From NCBI GenBank assembly GCA_964420835.1, contig CAYQUO010000001.1, positions 1 through 64,000 on the forward strand: a DNA stretch of 64,000 nt, written 5' to 3'. Positions 22,306-30,612 of this stretch are shown here, one piece after another. Both the position numbers and the translations under genes were made by a program. This stretch comes from CAYQUO01 sp964420835 (GTDB lineage: Bacteria; Chloroflexota; Anaerolineae; Anaerolineales; Anaerolineaceae). A model generated the notes under the pieces. That model ran no database searches, was not told the origin of the DNA, and worked only from the letters and a program-made list of their open reading frames with translations. Every line of letters starts with the position of its first letter. Positions within the stretch are counted from its first letter, which is position 1.

Positions 22306-23226
22306 ATGAGAACCTATAACGCAGGCAACCTGGTGGTGCACCCGCACACCCCCTCCGGCGACCCCGACCGCATTGTGCAGGTCACTCCCGAGATCGCCGG
22401 CTGGAGGTACATTCATTTTGAGGCCCGGCGCCTGGGCCGGGGCCGGCGCTGGCAGGCCGAAACAGGCGAAATGGAGGCCGCCCTGGTGATGCTGGGCGGC
22501 GTGCTGGATGTCGATTCCAGCGCCGGCTCATGGCAGGATGTGGGGGAACGGTCGAACGTCTTTGCCGGGCTTCCGCATGCCCTGTACCTGCCCCGCCGCA
22601 CCCGCTTCTCCCTGAGCGCCCGCACGGATGTCGAATTCGGGCTGGCGATGGTGGAAACCGGCCAGGACCACCCGCCGCGCCTGGTGCGCCCGGAGGACAT
22701 CCAGGTGGAAATCCGCGGCGGCGACAACGCCACGCGCATGATCAACAACATCCTGCCGCCGGGCTCCGACGTGGAGCGCCTGGTGGTGGTGGAGGTGTAC
22801 ACGCCCAGCGGCGGCTGGTCCAGTTACCCGCCGCACAAGCACGACCGGCGCCGGCTGGACGATGCCGGCCGCCTGGTGGAGGCCGACCTGGAGGAGATCT
22901 ACTATTACAAGATCGACCGGCCGGAGGGTTTTGCCATCCAGTGGGTCTACACCGACCAGGGATCGCCCCTGCAATCGGGCGGCAGCCCCATCGACGCCCT
23001 GCTGCGGGTGCAAAACGACGACATCGTCCTGGTGCCCGAGGGCTACCACCCGGTGGTCTCACCGCCGGGTTACCGGACGTACTACCTGAACATCCTGGCC
23101 GGCTCGGACCAGGCCCTGACGGCCGTGGATGACCCGCGCTTCAGTTGGGTGAAGCAGAGTTACACCACCCGCAACCCGGCCGTGCCGCTGTACGACATCT
23201 CCCGGGCCGCCGGCGTTTCATCCTGA
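22306..23226 (+). CDS. iolB: 5-deoxy-glucuronate isomerase
   Basis: A 306-aa cupin-type isomerase converting 5-deoxy-D-glucuronate to 2-deoxy-5-keto-D-gluconate in myo-inositol breakdown. Recognisable features are the N-terminal cupin region (MEAALVMLGGVLDV), the metal-site stretch WSSYPPHKHDRR (about 169-180) with its two His, EEIYYYKIDRPEGFAIQWVY (about 195-214), and VPEGYHPVVSPPGY (about 244-257). Length fits (the Bacillus enzyme is about 270; this has slightly longer loops). The ATG at 22306 follows GGAGAACCCC. First gene of an operon with iolD (40 bp downstream) and iolG. The upstream enzyme iolE and downstream iolC/iolJ are not in this window. Confidence 0.95.
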   Translation: MRTYNAGNLVVHPHTPSGDPDRIVQVTPEIAGWRYIHFEARRLGRGRRWQAETGEMEAALVMLGGVLDVDSSAGSWQDVGERSNVFAGLPHALYLPRRTRFSLSARTDVEFGLAMVETGQDHPPRLVRPEDIQVEIRGGDNATRMINNILPPGSDVERLVVVEVYTPSGGWSSYPPHKHDRRRLDDAGRLVEADLEEIYYYKIDRPEGFAIQWVYTDQGSPLQSGGSPIDALLRVQNDDIVLVPEGYHPVVSPPGYRTYYLNILAGSDQALTAVDDPRFSWVKQSYTTRNPAVPLYDISRAAGVSS

Positions 23227-23266
23227 GCCGGGGGTTGTCCATGCCCCCGCGAACACGGAGACGACC

Positions 23267-25144
23267 ATGAGCACGATCCGACTGACCACTGCCCAGGCCA
23301 TCGTCCGCTTCCTGAAGAACCAGCACGTGGAGCGCGATGGCCGTCAGGGCGCTTTTTTTGCCGGCATGCTGGGTATTTTTGGCCATGGCAACGTGGCTGG
23401 CATCGGCCAGGCGCTGCAGCAGAACCCGGACTTCCGCTACGTGCAGGTGAAGAACGAGCAGGCCGGCGTGCACCTGGCTGCAGGCTACGCCAAGATGCGC
23501 AACCGGCTGGGCGCCTGGGCCTGCACCTCTTCCATTGGCCCGGGGGCCACCAACATGGTCACCGGGGCGGCCCTGGCCACCATCAACCGGCTGCCTGTGC
23601 TGCTGCTTCCGGGCGACATCTTCGCCCGGCGCAACGTGGCTCCGGTGCTGCAGCAACTGGAATCCCCTTCCAGCCAGGATGTCAGCGTAAACGATGCCTT
23701 CAAACCGGTGTCGCGCTACTGGGACCGCATCAACCGTCCGGAGCAGGTCATCACCTCCTTGCCGGAGGCAATGCGCCTGCTCGTCTCGCCTTCTGACACC
23801 GGCGCGGTGACCCTGGCGCTGCCGCAGGATGTGCAGGCCGAGGCGTTCGACTTCCCGGCAGCACTGTTCGAGAAGCGGGTGTGGCACATCCCGCGCCCCC
23901 CGGCTGACCGCGGCCTGCTGCGGCGGGCGGTGGAGGTGATCCGCGGCAGCCAAAAGCCGCTCATCGTTGCCGGGGGCGGGGTTTTGTACAGCGAGGCCAC
24001 GGCGGCGCTGGATGCCTTCACCCGGCAGACGGGCATCCCGGTCTGCGAAACACAGGCTGGCAAGGGCTGCCTGCCCTGGGACCATCCCCTGAACACGGGG
24101 GCGGTGGGCGCCACCGGAACACTGGCCGCCAACCGCCTGGCTGCCGCGGCCGACGTGGTCATCGGCATTGGCACGCGTTACAGCGACTTCACCACCGCCT
24201 CGCACACCGCCTTCCAGAACCCGCAGGTGGTGTTCATTAACATCAACACGGCCGAATTCGACGCCCACAAGCATAGCGGCATCCCGCTGACCGCCGATGC
24301 CCGGGTGACCCTGGAGGAACTGGCTGAAGCCCTGCAGGGCTGGAAGACCGGGGCGGATTACGGCCGGACGATCAGCGGCCTGAAGCAGGAATGGGACGCC
24401 GAGGTGGAGCGCCTGTTCCACCTGGAAAACCAGCCGCTTCCGGCGCAAAGTGCCGTCATCGGGGCGGTTTGGGAGGCAGCCGGGCCGCGCGACGTGATGG
24501 TCTCGGCGGCTGGCAGCCACCCGGGCGACCTGCACAAACTGTGGCGCCCGCACGGACCAAACGGCTACCACCTGGAGTACGGCTACTCGTGCATGGGCTA
24601 CGAGATCCCCGGCGCCCTGGGCGTAAAACTGGCCGACCCAAGCCGCGAGGTCTTCGCCTTCGTGGGCGATGGCACCTACCTGATGATGCCCGGCGAACTG
24701 GCAACCAGCGTGCAGGAGGGCATTAAAATAATCGTCGTCCTGATGGACAACCACGGATTTGCCAGCATCGGCGGGCTGAGCGGCTCGCTGGGGAGCGCCG
24801 GTTTCGGCACACGCTATCGCAGCCGCAGCCCGCAGAGCGGGCAACTGGACGGCGAACCGCTGCAGATTGACTTCGCCGCCAACGCCGCCAGCCTGGGCGC
24901 CAGCAGTCTGCGGGCGCGCAGCATCCCCGAACTTCGCGAGGCGCTGCAGAAGGCCAAGGCCAGCACCCGTACAACGGTCATCGTGGTGGAGACCGAGCGC
25001 GAGGTGCGCGTTCCGGGCTACGAATCGTGGTGGGATGTGGCCGTGGCGGAGGTGTCCGAGATGGACAGCGTAAAACAGGCGCGGGCGGCTTATGAAGAGG
25101 CGCTGAAAAAAGAGCGCCATTACCTGAAGCCGGCGGGCAATTAA
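23267..25144 (+). CDS. iolD: 3D-trihydroxycyclohexanedione hydrolase
   Basis: A 625-aa thiamine-diphosphate enzyme that opens the ring of 3D-(3,5/4)-trihydroxycyclohexane-1,2-dione to 5-deoxy-D-glucuronate, the substrate of the preceding gene's product. It has a typical ThDP three-domain arrangement: Pyr domain at about 30-190 with KNEQAGVHLAAGYAKM, middle domain at about 215-360, and PP domain at about 430-590 with the metal-binding GDGTYLMMPGELATSVQEG and then DNHGFASIGG. The IolD-specific N-terminus TAQAIVRFLKNQHVERDG is present. Length equals the family norm. ATG at 23267 after GGAGACGACC. Cytoplasmic. Confidence 0.95.
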   Translation: MSTIRLTTAQAIVRFLKNQHVERDGRQGAFFAGMLGIFGHGNVAGIGQALQQNPDFRYVQVKNEQAGVHLAAGYAKMRNRLGAWACTSSIGPGATNMVTGAALATINRLPVLLLPGDIFARRNVAPVLQQLESPSSQDVSVNDAFKPVSRYWDRINRPEQVITSLPEAMRLLVSPSDTGAVTLALPQDVQAEAFDFPAALFEKRVWHIPRPPADRGLLRRAVEVIRGSQKPLIVAGGGVLYSEATAALDAFTRQTGIPVCETQAGKGCLPWDHPLNTGAVGATGTLAANRLAAAADVVIGIGTRYSDFTTASHTAFQNPQVVFININTAEFDAHKHSGIPLTADARVTLEELAEALQGWKTGADYGRTISGLKQEWDAEVERLFHLENQPLPAQSAVIGAVWEAAGPRDVMVSAAGSHPGDLHKLWRPHGPNGYHLEYGYSCMGYEIPGALGVKLADPSREVFAFVGDGTYLMMPGELATSVQEGIKIIVVLMDNHGFASIGGLSGSLGSAGFGTRYRSRSPQSGQLDGEPLQIDFAANAASLGASSLRARSIPELREALQKAKASTRTTVIVVETEREVRVPGYESWWDVAVAEVSEMDSVKQARAAYEEALKKERHYLKPAGN

Positions 25145-25216
25145 GCGCCGGCACGGGGCTGGTGCGGCAACGGCGGCACCTGCCCGGAAAATCACCTACA
25201 ACCCGTGGAGGGAAAT

Positions 25217-26236
25217 ATGAGCAGGGAACGATTGAACATTGGAATCATCGGCGCAGGGCAAATTGGCCAGGTGCATACCGTCAACCTGGCCTTCCGCATC
25301 CCGGAGGCCAACCCGTTGCTGATCGCGGATGTGAACCTGGAAGCCGCCCGGAACCTGGCAGACCGTTGCCGCATTCCCCGCGCGGTTGCCGACTACCGGG
25401 AGGTGCTGGCTGACCCCGGTGTGGAGGCGGTGGTGATCTGTTCCTCCACCAACACGCACGCCCACCTCACCGCCGAGGCCGCCCGGGCGGGCAAGCACAT
25501 CTTTTGTGAAAAACCGCTTGACCTGAGCCTGGAGAACATTGACGCCGCCCTTGAGGTGGTGAAGCAGGCGAAGGTGAAACTGCAGGTCGGCTTTAACCGG
25601 CGCTTTGACCCCAATTTTGCCCGCGTCCGCCGGGCCGTGGTGGAAGGCGAGATCGGCAGGCCGCAGTTGCTGCACATCATCAGCCGCGACCCGGCCCCGC
25701 CGCCCATCAGTTACGTGCAGGTCTCCGGTGGCATGTTCCTGGATATGACCATCCACGATTTTGACATGGCCCGCTTCCTCATCGGCAGCGAGGTGGAAGA
25801 GGTGTACACCGCCGCCGGGGTGACGGTGGACCAGGCCATTGGCAAAGCCGGCGACCTGGATACCGCCGTGGTGATGTTGAAGTTCGCCAACGGCGTGATC
25901 GGCACCATCGACAACTGCCGGCAGGCAGTGTACGGCTACGACCAGAGGGTGGAACTGCTGGGCAGCAAGGGGTCGGTGGCTGCCAGCAACAACTACCCCA
26001 ATGAGGTCGTCTTTTCGCTGGCAGACAACGTCCGCCGCGACCTGCCGCTCAATTTTTTCATGGAGCGCTACACTGAGAGTTATGTTAATGAAATGAGCGC
26101 CTTCGTGGAGTCGGTGTTGAAGGACAAACCCACCCCGGTAACCGGAGCCGAAAGCCGAATCCCGGTGGTGATGGGGCTGGCGGCCCGCAGATCCTACGAC
26201 GAGAACCGCCCGGTGCGCCTGGACGAGATCCAATAA
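25217..26236 (+). CDS. iolG: Inositol 2-dehydrogenase (Gfo/Idh/MocA family)
   Basis: A 339-aa NAD-dependent dehydrogenase of the Gfo/Idh/MocA family, expected to oxidise myo-inositol to scyllo-inosose, the first step of the pathway. Rossmann motif GIIGAGQIGQVHTVNL (about 7-22). The catalytic EKPLDL lies at about 97-102. YVQVSGGMFLDMTIHDFDMA follows, with the D..HD motif at about 177-183. The ATG at 25217 is chosen because GGAGGG lies four to five bases upstream; a GTG at 25205 would lie on top of that site. It follows iolD by 72 bp. Related sugar dehydrogenases share this fold, so the specific substrate rests mainly on operon context. Confidence 0.92.
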   Translation: MSRERLNIGIIGAGQIGQVHTVNLAFRIPEANPLLIADVNLEAARNLADRCRIPRAVADYREVLADPGVEAVVICSSTNTHAHLTAEAARAGKHIFCEKPLDLSLENIDAALEVVKQAKVKLQVGFNRRFDPNFARVRRAVVEGEIGRPQLLHIISRDPAPPPISYVQVSGGMFLDMTIHDFDMARFLIGSEVEEVYTAAGVTVDQAIGKAGDLDTAVVMLKFANGVIGTIDNCRQAVYGYDQRVELLGSKGSVAASNNYPNEVVFSLADNVRRDLPLNFFMERYTESYVNEMSAFVESVLKDKPTPVTGAESRIPVVMGLAARRSYDENRPVRLDEIQ

Positions 26237-26263
26237 GCAGCCGGGACGATAACAGGAACCCTG

Positions 26264-26292
26264 CCGCCCTTACCCTTCAGCGGTGAGGGCGG
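26264..26292 (+). other. Hairpin between iolG and the MgtC-like gene
   Basis: CCGCCCTTACC (26264-26274) pairs with GGTGAGGGCGG (26282-26292) with one mismatch around a 7-nt loop. No T-run follows (ATGTATATATAGG), so it may be a processing or attenuation element more than a terminator. It separates the iol genes from the next gene on the same strand. Confidence 0.5.
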
Positions 26293-26313
26293 ATGTATAT
26301 ATAGGAGACGAAC

Positions 26314-26982
26314 ATGATACCCGACTACCAGATCATTTTGCGCTTGCTGCTTGCCGCCGGGCTGGGAGCACTGGTGGGCTTGGAGCGTGAACTGCGCGGT
26401 CAGTTCGCCGGGCTGCGCACGTACATCATCCTGGTCACCGGTGCCGCGCTTTCCATGACTGTTTCCATCAACTTGGCCATCCAGTTCCATCCGCTGGCGC
26501 CCAATGGAGACCCGGCGCGGCTGGCCGCCCAGGTGGTTTCAGGCATCGGTTTTTTGGGGGCAGGTGCCATTCTGCGCTTTGGCAGCCACGTGAAGGGCCT
26601 GACCACGGCAACCTCGCTGTGGTCCATGGCCATGGTGGGGCTGGCGGTGGGGGCCGGGCATATTCATGCGGGATTGGCGGCCACGGTCATCCTGCTTGTG
26701 GCCCTGGCCGTGCTGGACTTCGTGGAAGGGCGCTTGATCCTCTCCTATGAGGACACACCCATCCACCTCTGTGCGGAGGAAGGCTCGGCCATCCTGGAAG
26801 GGCTGCGGAAGGCCGTTGCAGGCAACCGGGGCCGAATCAGGCATCTGTCCTTTCAAAAGGACCTGGCCACCGGCGAGATGAACGTGGAGGCCATGGCCCG
26901 CTTCCGGGAAAGGCAGGATTTGCAGCCGCTGATGGATGCCCTCAGCGCGCTGAAGGGGGTGAAAAACGTCAAGATCGGTTGA
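26314..26982 (+). CDS. MgtC/SapB-family membrane protein
   Basis: A 222-aa protein of the MgtC/SapB family. The N-terminal half has four to five membrane helices with the family hallmark GALVGLERELRGQFAGLRTY (about 18-37) and GIGFLGAGAILR (about 77-88). The C-terminal half (about 150-222) is a small soluble domain (GMNVEAMARFRERQDLQPLM). Members inhibit or tune ATP synthase and help survival under low Mg; the biochemical role in this organism is unknown. ATG at 26314 follows AGGAGACGAAC. Convergent with the next gene, 11 bp apart. Confidence 0.9.
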   Translation: MIPDYQIILRLLLAAGLGALVGLERELRGQFAGLRTYIILVTGAALSMTVSINLAIQFHPLAPNGDPARLAAQVVSGIGFLGAGAILRFGSHVKGLTTATSLWSMAMVGLAVGAGHIHAGLAATVILLVALAVLDFVEGRLILSYEDTPIHLCAEEGSAILEGLRKAVAGNRGRIRHLSFQKDLATGEMNVEAMARFRERQDLQPLMDALSALKGVKNVKIG

Positions 26983-26993
26983 GCACTGGGGGG

Positions 26994-27764
26994 TTAGGGG
27001 CGTGGCTGCCGCCGCAGTAGCCCGCCCAGAAGCAACCCGCTGAAGCGAAAGAGCAGGGCCAGGGCGCCCTGCAGCAACAGGCAGGCCAGGAGCACCCGGT
27101 TAACGGCCCGCAAGCCGCGGTCCACCGGCGGCAGCAGGTGCTGTTCAAGCCAGGGGCCGGCACCCGCCAGCAGCGCCAGGACCAGGAGCAGCCCGCAGAC
27201 AAGCGCCAGGGAAAGCCACGGCTTTCGGTCGCTGGCGGAGGGCAGCATGGTGCCGCTGATGCAGAAAGCCAGGTAAAACCAGAGCCAAAAATCCCTTCCG
27301 GCGGGCAACGCAGCCAGGGAGGAAAAAAAAGCGGTCCAATCGTCGGACCGGGCGGCAGCCAGTGCGTTGGCCAGCCCGGGCAGGCGGCTGCCGATCCATG
27401 CCAGCAGCAGGATGCCGGTGATCAGCGGGGCAGCCCCGATGAGCGAAGCCCGCAGGTTGCCGGTGGCGCCAACCTCCACGTAGCCAAGGCGCAGGCGGCC
27501 CCCCGCAAGCCGCTTTGGCAAAATGGAAAAACGCCCCGTACGGACCCCCAGCAGGCGGGCGGAAAGGTAGTGGCTGCCCTCGTGAAGGAGCACGCCCGGC
27601 AGCAGGAACAGGGAGAACAGCATCACGGCCAGGTCCTCCCGGGCGGTGAGCAAAATAATGCTGCGCAGGAAAGCCCGCTGCGCGCCGCGCTGTACGATGT
27701 GGAAGGCCGGCATCAGCAGCAGGAGAATTGCCAGGCTCTCCAGGCCGGTCGGCAGGGGGATCAA
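26994..27764 (-). CDS. M50-like membrane zinc peptidase
   Basis: A 256-aa polytopic membrane protein. HEGSHYLSARLLG at residues about 61-73 supplies an HExxH zinc-peptidase motif at the edge of a membrane helix (VMLFSLFLLPGVLL before it), as in site-2-protease-like M50 proteins. Further helices are at about 107-125, 150-175, 180-200 and 225-250. A second metal ligand (usually NxxPxxxxDG) is not obvious, so proteolytic activity is uncertain; some M50-like proteins serve as inactive chaperones. Its ATG overlaps the stop of tpiA by 4 bp on the minus strand, so it is co-translated with triosephosphate isomerase. Confidence 0.7.
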   Translation of the reverse strand: MIPLPTGLESLAILLLLMPAFHIVQRGAQRAFLRSIILLTAREDLAVMLFSLFLLPGVLLHEGSHYLSARLLGVRTGRFSILPKRLAGGRLRLGYVEVGATGNLRASLIGAAPLITGILLLAWIGSRLPGLANALAAARSDDWTAFFSSLAALPAGRDFWLWFYLAFCISGTMLPSASDRKPWLSLALVCGLLLVLALLAGAGPWLEQHLLPPVDRGLRAVNRVLLACLLLQGALALLFRFSGLLLGGLLRRQPRP

Positions 27765-28525
27765 CCCCGGCGTGAAGCGGCGAAGGTGACGCTGATGAAA
27801 TCGGCCGCTTTCAGGCTGGCCCCGCCCAACAGGCCGCCGTCGATCTCCGGCTGGCCGAAGAACTCGGCGGCGTTGTCAGGCTTGACCGAGCCGCCGTAAA
27901 GGACGCGGATGGCCGCGGCCGCCCCTGACCCGAAGAGTTCCTCGAGGGGCGGGCGGATGTATTTGTGAACGACCTGGTTGGCGTTTTCGGCGCTGGAAGG
28001 TCTGCCGCTGCCGATGGCCCAGACGGGCTCGTAGGCGACGATGATCTTCTCCTGCTGCAGGTTTTGCAGCCCCTGCAGGCCCAGGCGCACCTGGCGGGTG
28101 ACCACTTCGGCCGTGCGGCCGGATTCGTACTCTTCCAGCGTCTCTCCCACGCAGACGATGGGCACCAGGCCGGCTTCCAGGGCGGCCCTTGTCTTCCTGT
28201 TCACACTCTCATCGGTCTCTCCGAAGTAGGTGCGCCGCTCGGAGTGGCCGACCAGGGCATACTGGCAGAACTCCCTGACCATTGCGGCGGAAACCTCGCC
28301 GGTGTAGGCTCCGGAAGGCTCCCAGAAAAGGTTCTGGGCGCCCAGTCCCACACCGGAATTTTCCAACAGGCAGGATACAGACATCAAGGCCGGGTAGGGC
28401 GGGATGATGACCCGTTCCACGGCGGGGATGGCCTGCAGCCCCGGCAGCATTTCGGTCACCAGGGCAACCGCCTCCTTTGAGTTCTTGTTCATCTTCCAGT
28501 TGCCGGCAACAAACGGTTTTCTCAT
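27761..28525 (-). CDS. tpiA: Triosephosphate isomerase
   Basis: A 254-aa TIM-barrel enzyme that interconverts dihydroxyacetone phosphate and glyceraldehyde 3-phosphate in glycolysis and gluconeogenesis. Catalytic residues are all visible: Lys in NWKMNKN (residues 8-14), His in VGHSERRTYFGE (about 94-105) and Glu in AYEPVWAIGSGRP (about 165-177). The phosphate-binding loop LYGGSVKPDNA is near 210. The ATG at 28523-28525 is canonical (MRKPFVAGNWKMNKNS); the ribosome site is weak (AATGGAGATTCATTA). It is followed by the M50-like gene with a 4-bp overlap. Confidence 0.97.
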   Translation of the reverse strand: MRKPFVAGNWKMNKNSKEAVALVTEMLPGLQAIPAVERVIIPPYPALMSVSCLLENSGVGLGAQNLFWEPSGAYTGEVSAAMVREFCQYALVGHSERRTYFGETDESVNRKTRAALEAGLVPIVCVGETLEEYESGRTAEVVTRQVRLGLQGLQNLQQEKIIVAYEPVWAIGSGRPSSAENANQVVHKYIRPPLEELFGSGAAAAIRVLYGGSVKPDNAAEFFGQPEIDGGLLGGASLKAADFISVTFAASRRG

Positions 28526-28652
28526 TAATGAATCTCCATTGGATCAGATAATAATTGCTGGTGCTGAATACAGGGGGGAATGGGCGGGTGAACGCCCCCT
28601 CGGGGACGACGATCATCTCCGCGGCACAGCCTCTCCGTAATCAAATCCGCTT

Positions 28653-28682
28653 ATTTTATCTTAATAATCAACAATCCGGCAA
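28653..28682 (-). promoter_or_regulatory. Promoter candidate for tpiA
   Basis: On the minus strand TTGCCG (28682-28677), an 18-bp spacer, then TAAAAT (28658-28653). Leader of about 125 nt. An imperfect inverted repeat (CATGCCAATG ... CATTGGTGGCATG, 28721-28747) lies upstream in the shared intergenic space toward the cyclic-nucleotide-binding gene. Confidence 0.5.
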
Positions 28683-28815
28683 GGGAATTGTTGACAAATG
28701 ACATTCAGGGGATGGAGCAGCATGCCAATGTGCCCATTGGTGGCATGAGTTTCGTCAAGCGTTTTAGGATGTTTGATACTACAAGCTCACCCATTCAATC
28801 ATTACTATATGTCTA

Positions 28816-29325
28816 ATGTTAAGGCAGGAGATCACCGCATTGCCCCTGTTTCAGGGGCTCAAACCGTCGCAAATGGAACTGATGGGACCATTGGTCTACC
28901 CCATGGAGTGGAAGGCCGGCGAAACCATCATTTACCAGGGACACCCGGCGGTGCATCTTTTTGTGCTCCTGCGCGGCGAGGTGGCGCTGGATTTCAAGAC
29001 CTATGACGGTGAGCGGATCGGGATCACCCACATTTTCCCCGGGGGGATCTTTGGCTGGTCCACGGCCCTGGGCAGAGCCATTTACAGTGCCAACGCCACG
29101 GCCGTGAAAGACATCACCGCACTTCGCCTGCTGGGGAGCGACCTGCGCAGGATCTGCAAGGAACACCCTGAAACGGGTATAATTCTCCTGGGCAATCTGG
29201 CGGACCTCATTGCCGAAAAAGCCAATGCCACGCGCGACCAGGTTTTTGGGCTTTTGTGCCAGGGGATGGAAATGCATCCCCCAAATGGCGGGAAGGACGG
29301 GAATGATGACCAGGGTGATACCTGA
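28816..29325 (+). CDS. Cyclic-nucleotide-binding domain protein without DNA-binding domain
   Basis: A 169-aa protein consisting of a cNMP-binding beta-barrel of the CRP/FNR type: LPLFQGLKPSQMELM (about 9-23), GETIIYQGHPAVHLFVLLRG (about 36-55), FPGGIFGWSTAL (about 74-85) and a C-terminal helix. The helix-turn-helix found in CRP/FNR transcription factors (another 70 residues) is absent; the frame ends PPNGGKDGNDDQGDT. It therefore probably acts by protein contact, not by binding DNA. Its last 23 bases overlap the start of the NifU-like gene. No clear ribosome site precedes the ATG at 28816. Confidence 0.85.
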   Translation: MLRQEITALPLFQGLKPSQMELMGPLVYPMEWKAGETIIYQGHPAVHLFVLLRGEVALDFKTYDGERIGITHIFPGGIFGWSTALGRAIYSANATAVKDITALRLLGSDLRRICKEHPETGIILLGNLADLIAEKANATRDQVFGLLCQGMEMHPPNGGKDGNDDQGDT

Positions 29326-29569
29326 ATATTCCAAGGCGGAGCAGTTGCGCGGCTTGATCGAGCAACTCGACTCCTACATCAACCATTATCATGGGGGCTC
29401 GGTGGAACTGGTGTCCTTCGATGGCCGGGTGGTGAAACTCCATCTTGGCGGTGCCTGCGAGGAGTGCCCGTTGAACATGACGACCCTGCACGGGTGGGTG
29501 GAAGGCACCCTGCGGCAGTTTTTCCCGGAGATCGAAAGCGTCGAAGAGGCCATTCCGCCCCCTGCCTGA
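29303..29569 (+). CDS. NifU-like Fe-S scaffold (C-terminal domain type)
   Basis: An 88-aa protein equal to the NifU C-terminal domain, which carries or transfers an Fe-S cluster using a CxxC motif. GACEECPLNMTTLHGWVEG (about 51-69) has the two Cys, and VELVSFDGRVVKLHLGGACE is the typical preceding strand-turn. ATG at 29303 is preferred (GGAAGGACGGGA just upstream); another ATG follows at 29306. It overlaps the cyclic-nucleotide-binding gene by 23 bp, so the two are co-translated, tying Fe-S assembly to a ligand sensor. Confidence 0.9.
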   Translation: MMTRVIPEYSKAEQLRGLIEQLDSYINHYHGGSVELVSFDGRVVKLHLGGACEECPLNMTTLHGWVEGTLRQFFPEIESVEEAIPPPA

Positions 29570-29589
29570 CAATTGCAACCACAACACCC

Positions 29590-29632
29590 GAATAAATAAA
29601 AAAACCCCCATTGCCGGTCCGCAAGGGGGTTT
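29590..29632 (-). terminator. Rho-independent terminator (minus strand)
   Basis: On the minus strand AAACCCCC, a 15-nt loop, GGGGGTTTTTTTATTT: a G/C stem with a long T-run. It ends the gene that starts at 30552. On the plus strand the same stem follows the NifU-like gene and may also help there (GGGGGTTT). Confidence 0.85.
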
Positions 29633-29637
29633 GCCGT

Positions 29638-30552
29638 CTATTCTGTTGCCGATCGCAGGCTCATACTGCTTGCCCGCTGTTCCCATTCCTTAACGGCGCT
29701 GCGGATGACATTCCGGGCGGATTCGTCCGGAACGCTGTCCAGGTCACCGAACTGTTCCGTCCCCAGCCAGACGGTGACCCCTCCCCCCTGGGTATCCTCG
29801 GAAAGGTGCAGGTAGCCGTTCTCATAGGGTGTGCCGATCACCTTCTCCTGCAGCACCTGGTTGATCTGTACCACGATATTTGTGGCGGCGCCTTCGGGCT
29901 CCTCTTCCTGTTCGGAGTGCTTTGCCTGCCCGGGTTGTGGGTGAGGTTCGGGAGGGGGAGGCTGCACGGCAGGCGGGGCGGGCTCGGCGAAGACCAATTC
30001 CTCCACCGGCGCGGCAGGCTCGGCTGGGACGGGCTGCTCCAACGGTGGGAGAGGTTTAGTGACCGCAGGTTCATCCGGCACCGGCAAGGGGCCGGGGAAT
30101 GGCGGCTGATCCACCGTTGTCAGCGGCTCGAAGAATGGCGGTTGATCCACCTGCGGCAGTGGCTCGGTGAATGGCGGTTGATCCACCATTGGCAGTGGCT
30201 CGGGGAAAGGTGATGGTTCTGCTGTCGCAGGCTGATCTGCCGGAGGCGCTTCGGCGGGCATTTCCGCGATCCAGGCTTCCCAGTCGCGGCTCAGCAGCCC
30301 CACGGCGCGGCGCTGTTTTTCGGTCAACTCGTCAACGCTTCGGATGAGTTTGTCGCCGATGGCGATGGCGATTCGGTTGCCTTCGCGTTCGCGCAGCAGG
30401 GTAAGCAGTTCATCGTGGTCGGGGCTGATCTTCTTTCCCCCTGCGCCTGCCTTGTCCCGGTTGCTGATGATCATGATGGCAGCAACGCCCGAAACAAACC
30501 CCACCAGGGCGAACACAATTGCGATTAATATCACCATACCAGTGGATGTCAT
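29638..30552 (-). CDS. Membrane protein with Pro-rich tandem repeats
   Basis: A 304-aa protein with one N-terminal membrane helix (GMVILIAIVFALVGFVSGVA, residues about 5-24). A helical segment at about 35-85 follows (DELLTLLREREGNRIAIAIG). A low-complexity region at about 95-215 then repeats a 14-16-residue pattern such as PLPMVDQPPFTE, PLPQVDQPPFFE and PLTTVDQPPFPG. A small globular end (INQVLQEKVIGTPYENGYL ... VIRSAVKEWEQ) completes it. No family recognised. ATG at 30552 is chosen over the longer frame because the membrane helix starts directly after it. Last gene of the minus-strand run that includes mutM, prs and aspS, followed by a strong terminator. Confidence 0.75.
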   Translation of the reverse strand: MTSTGMVILIAIVFALVGFVSGVAAIMIISNRDKAGAGGKKISPDHDELLTLLREREGNRIAIAIGDKLIRSVDELTEKQRRAVGLLSRDWEAWIAEMPAEAPPADQPATAEPSPFPEPLPMVDQPPFTEPLPQVDQPPFFEPLTTVDQPPFPGPLPVPDEPAVTKPLPPLEQPVPAEPAAPVEELVFAEPAPPAVQPPPPEPHPQPGQAKHSEQEEEPEGAATNIVVQINQVLQEKVIGTPYENGYLHLSEDTQGGGVTVWLGTEQFGDLDSVPDESARNVIRSAVKEWEQRASSMSLRSATE

Positions 30553-30612
30553 GGCAATCTCGCCGCCTATCATTAATATCTTAATAAGTATACCGGAAAA
30601 CCGACCTTGCAA

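Noticed and set aside
23141..25195. 684-aa minus-strand frame
   Set aside because: Antisense shadow of iolD, which has unmistakable ThDP motifs.
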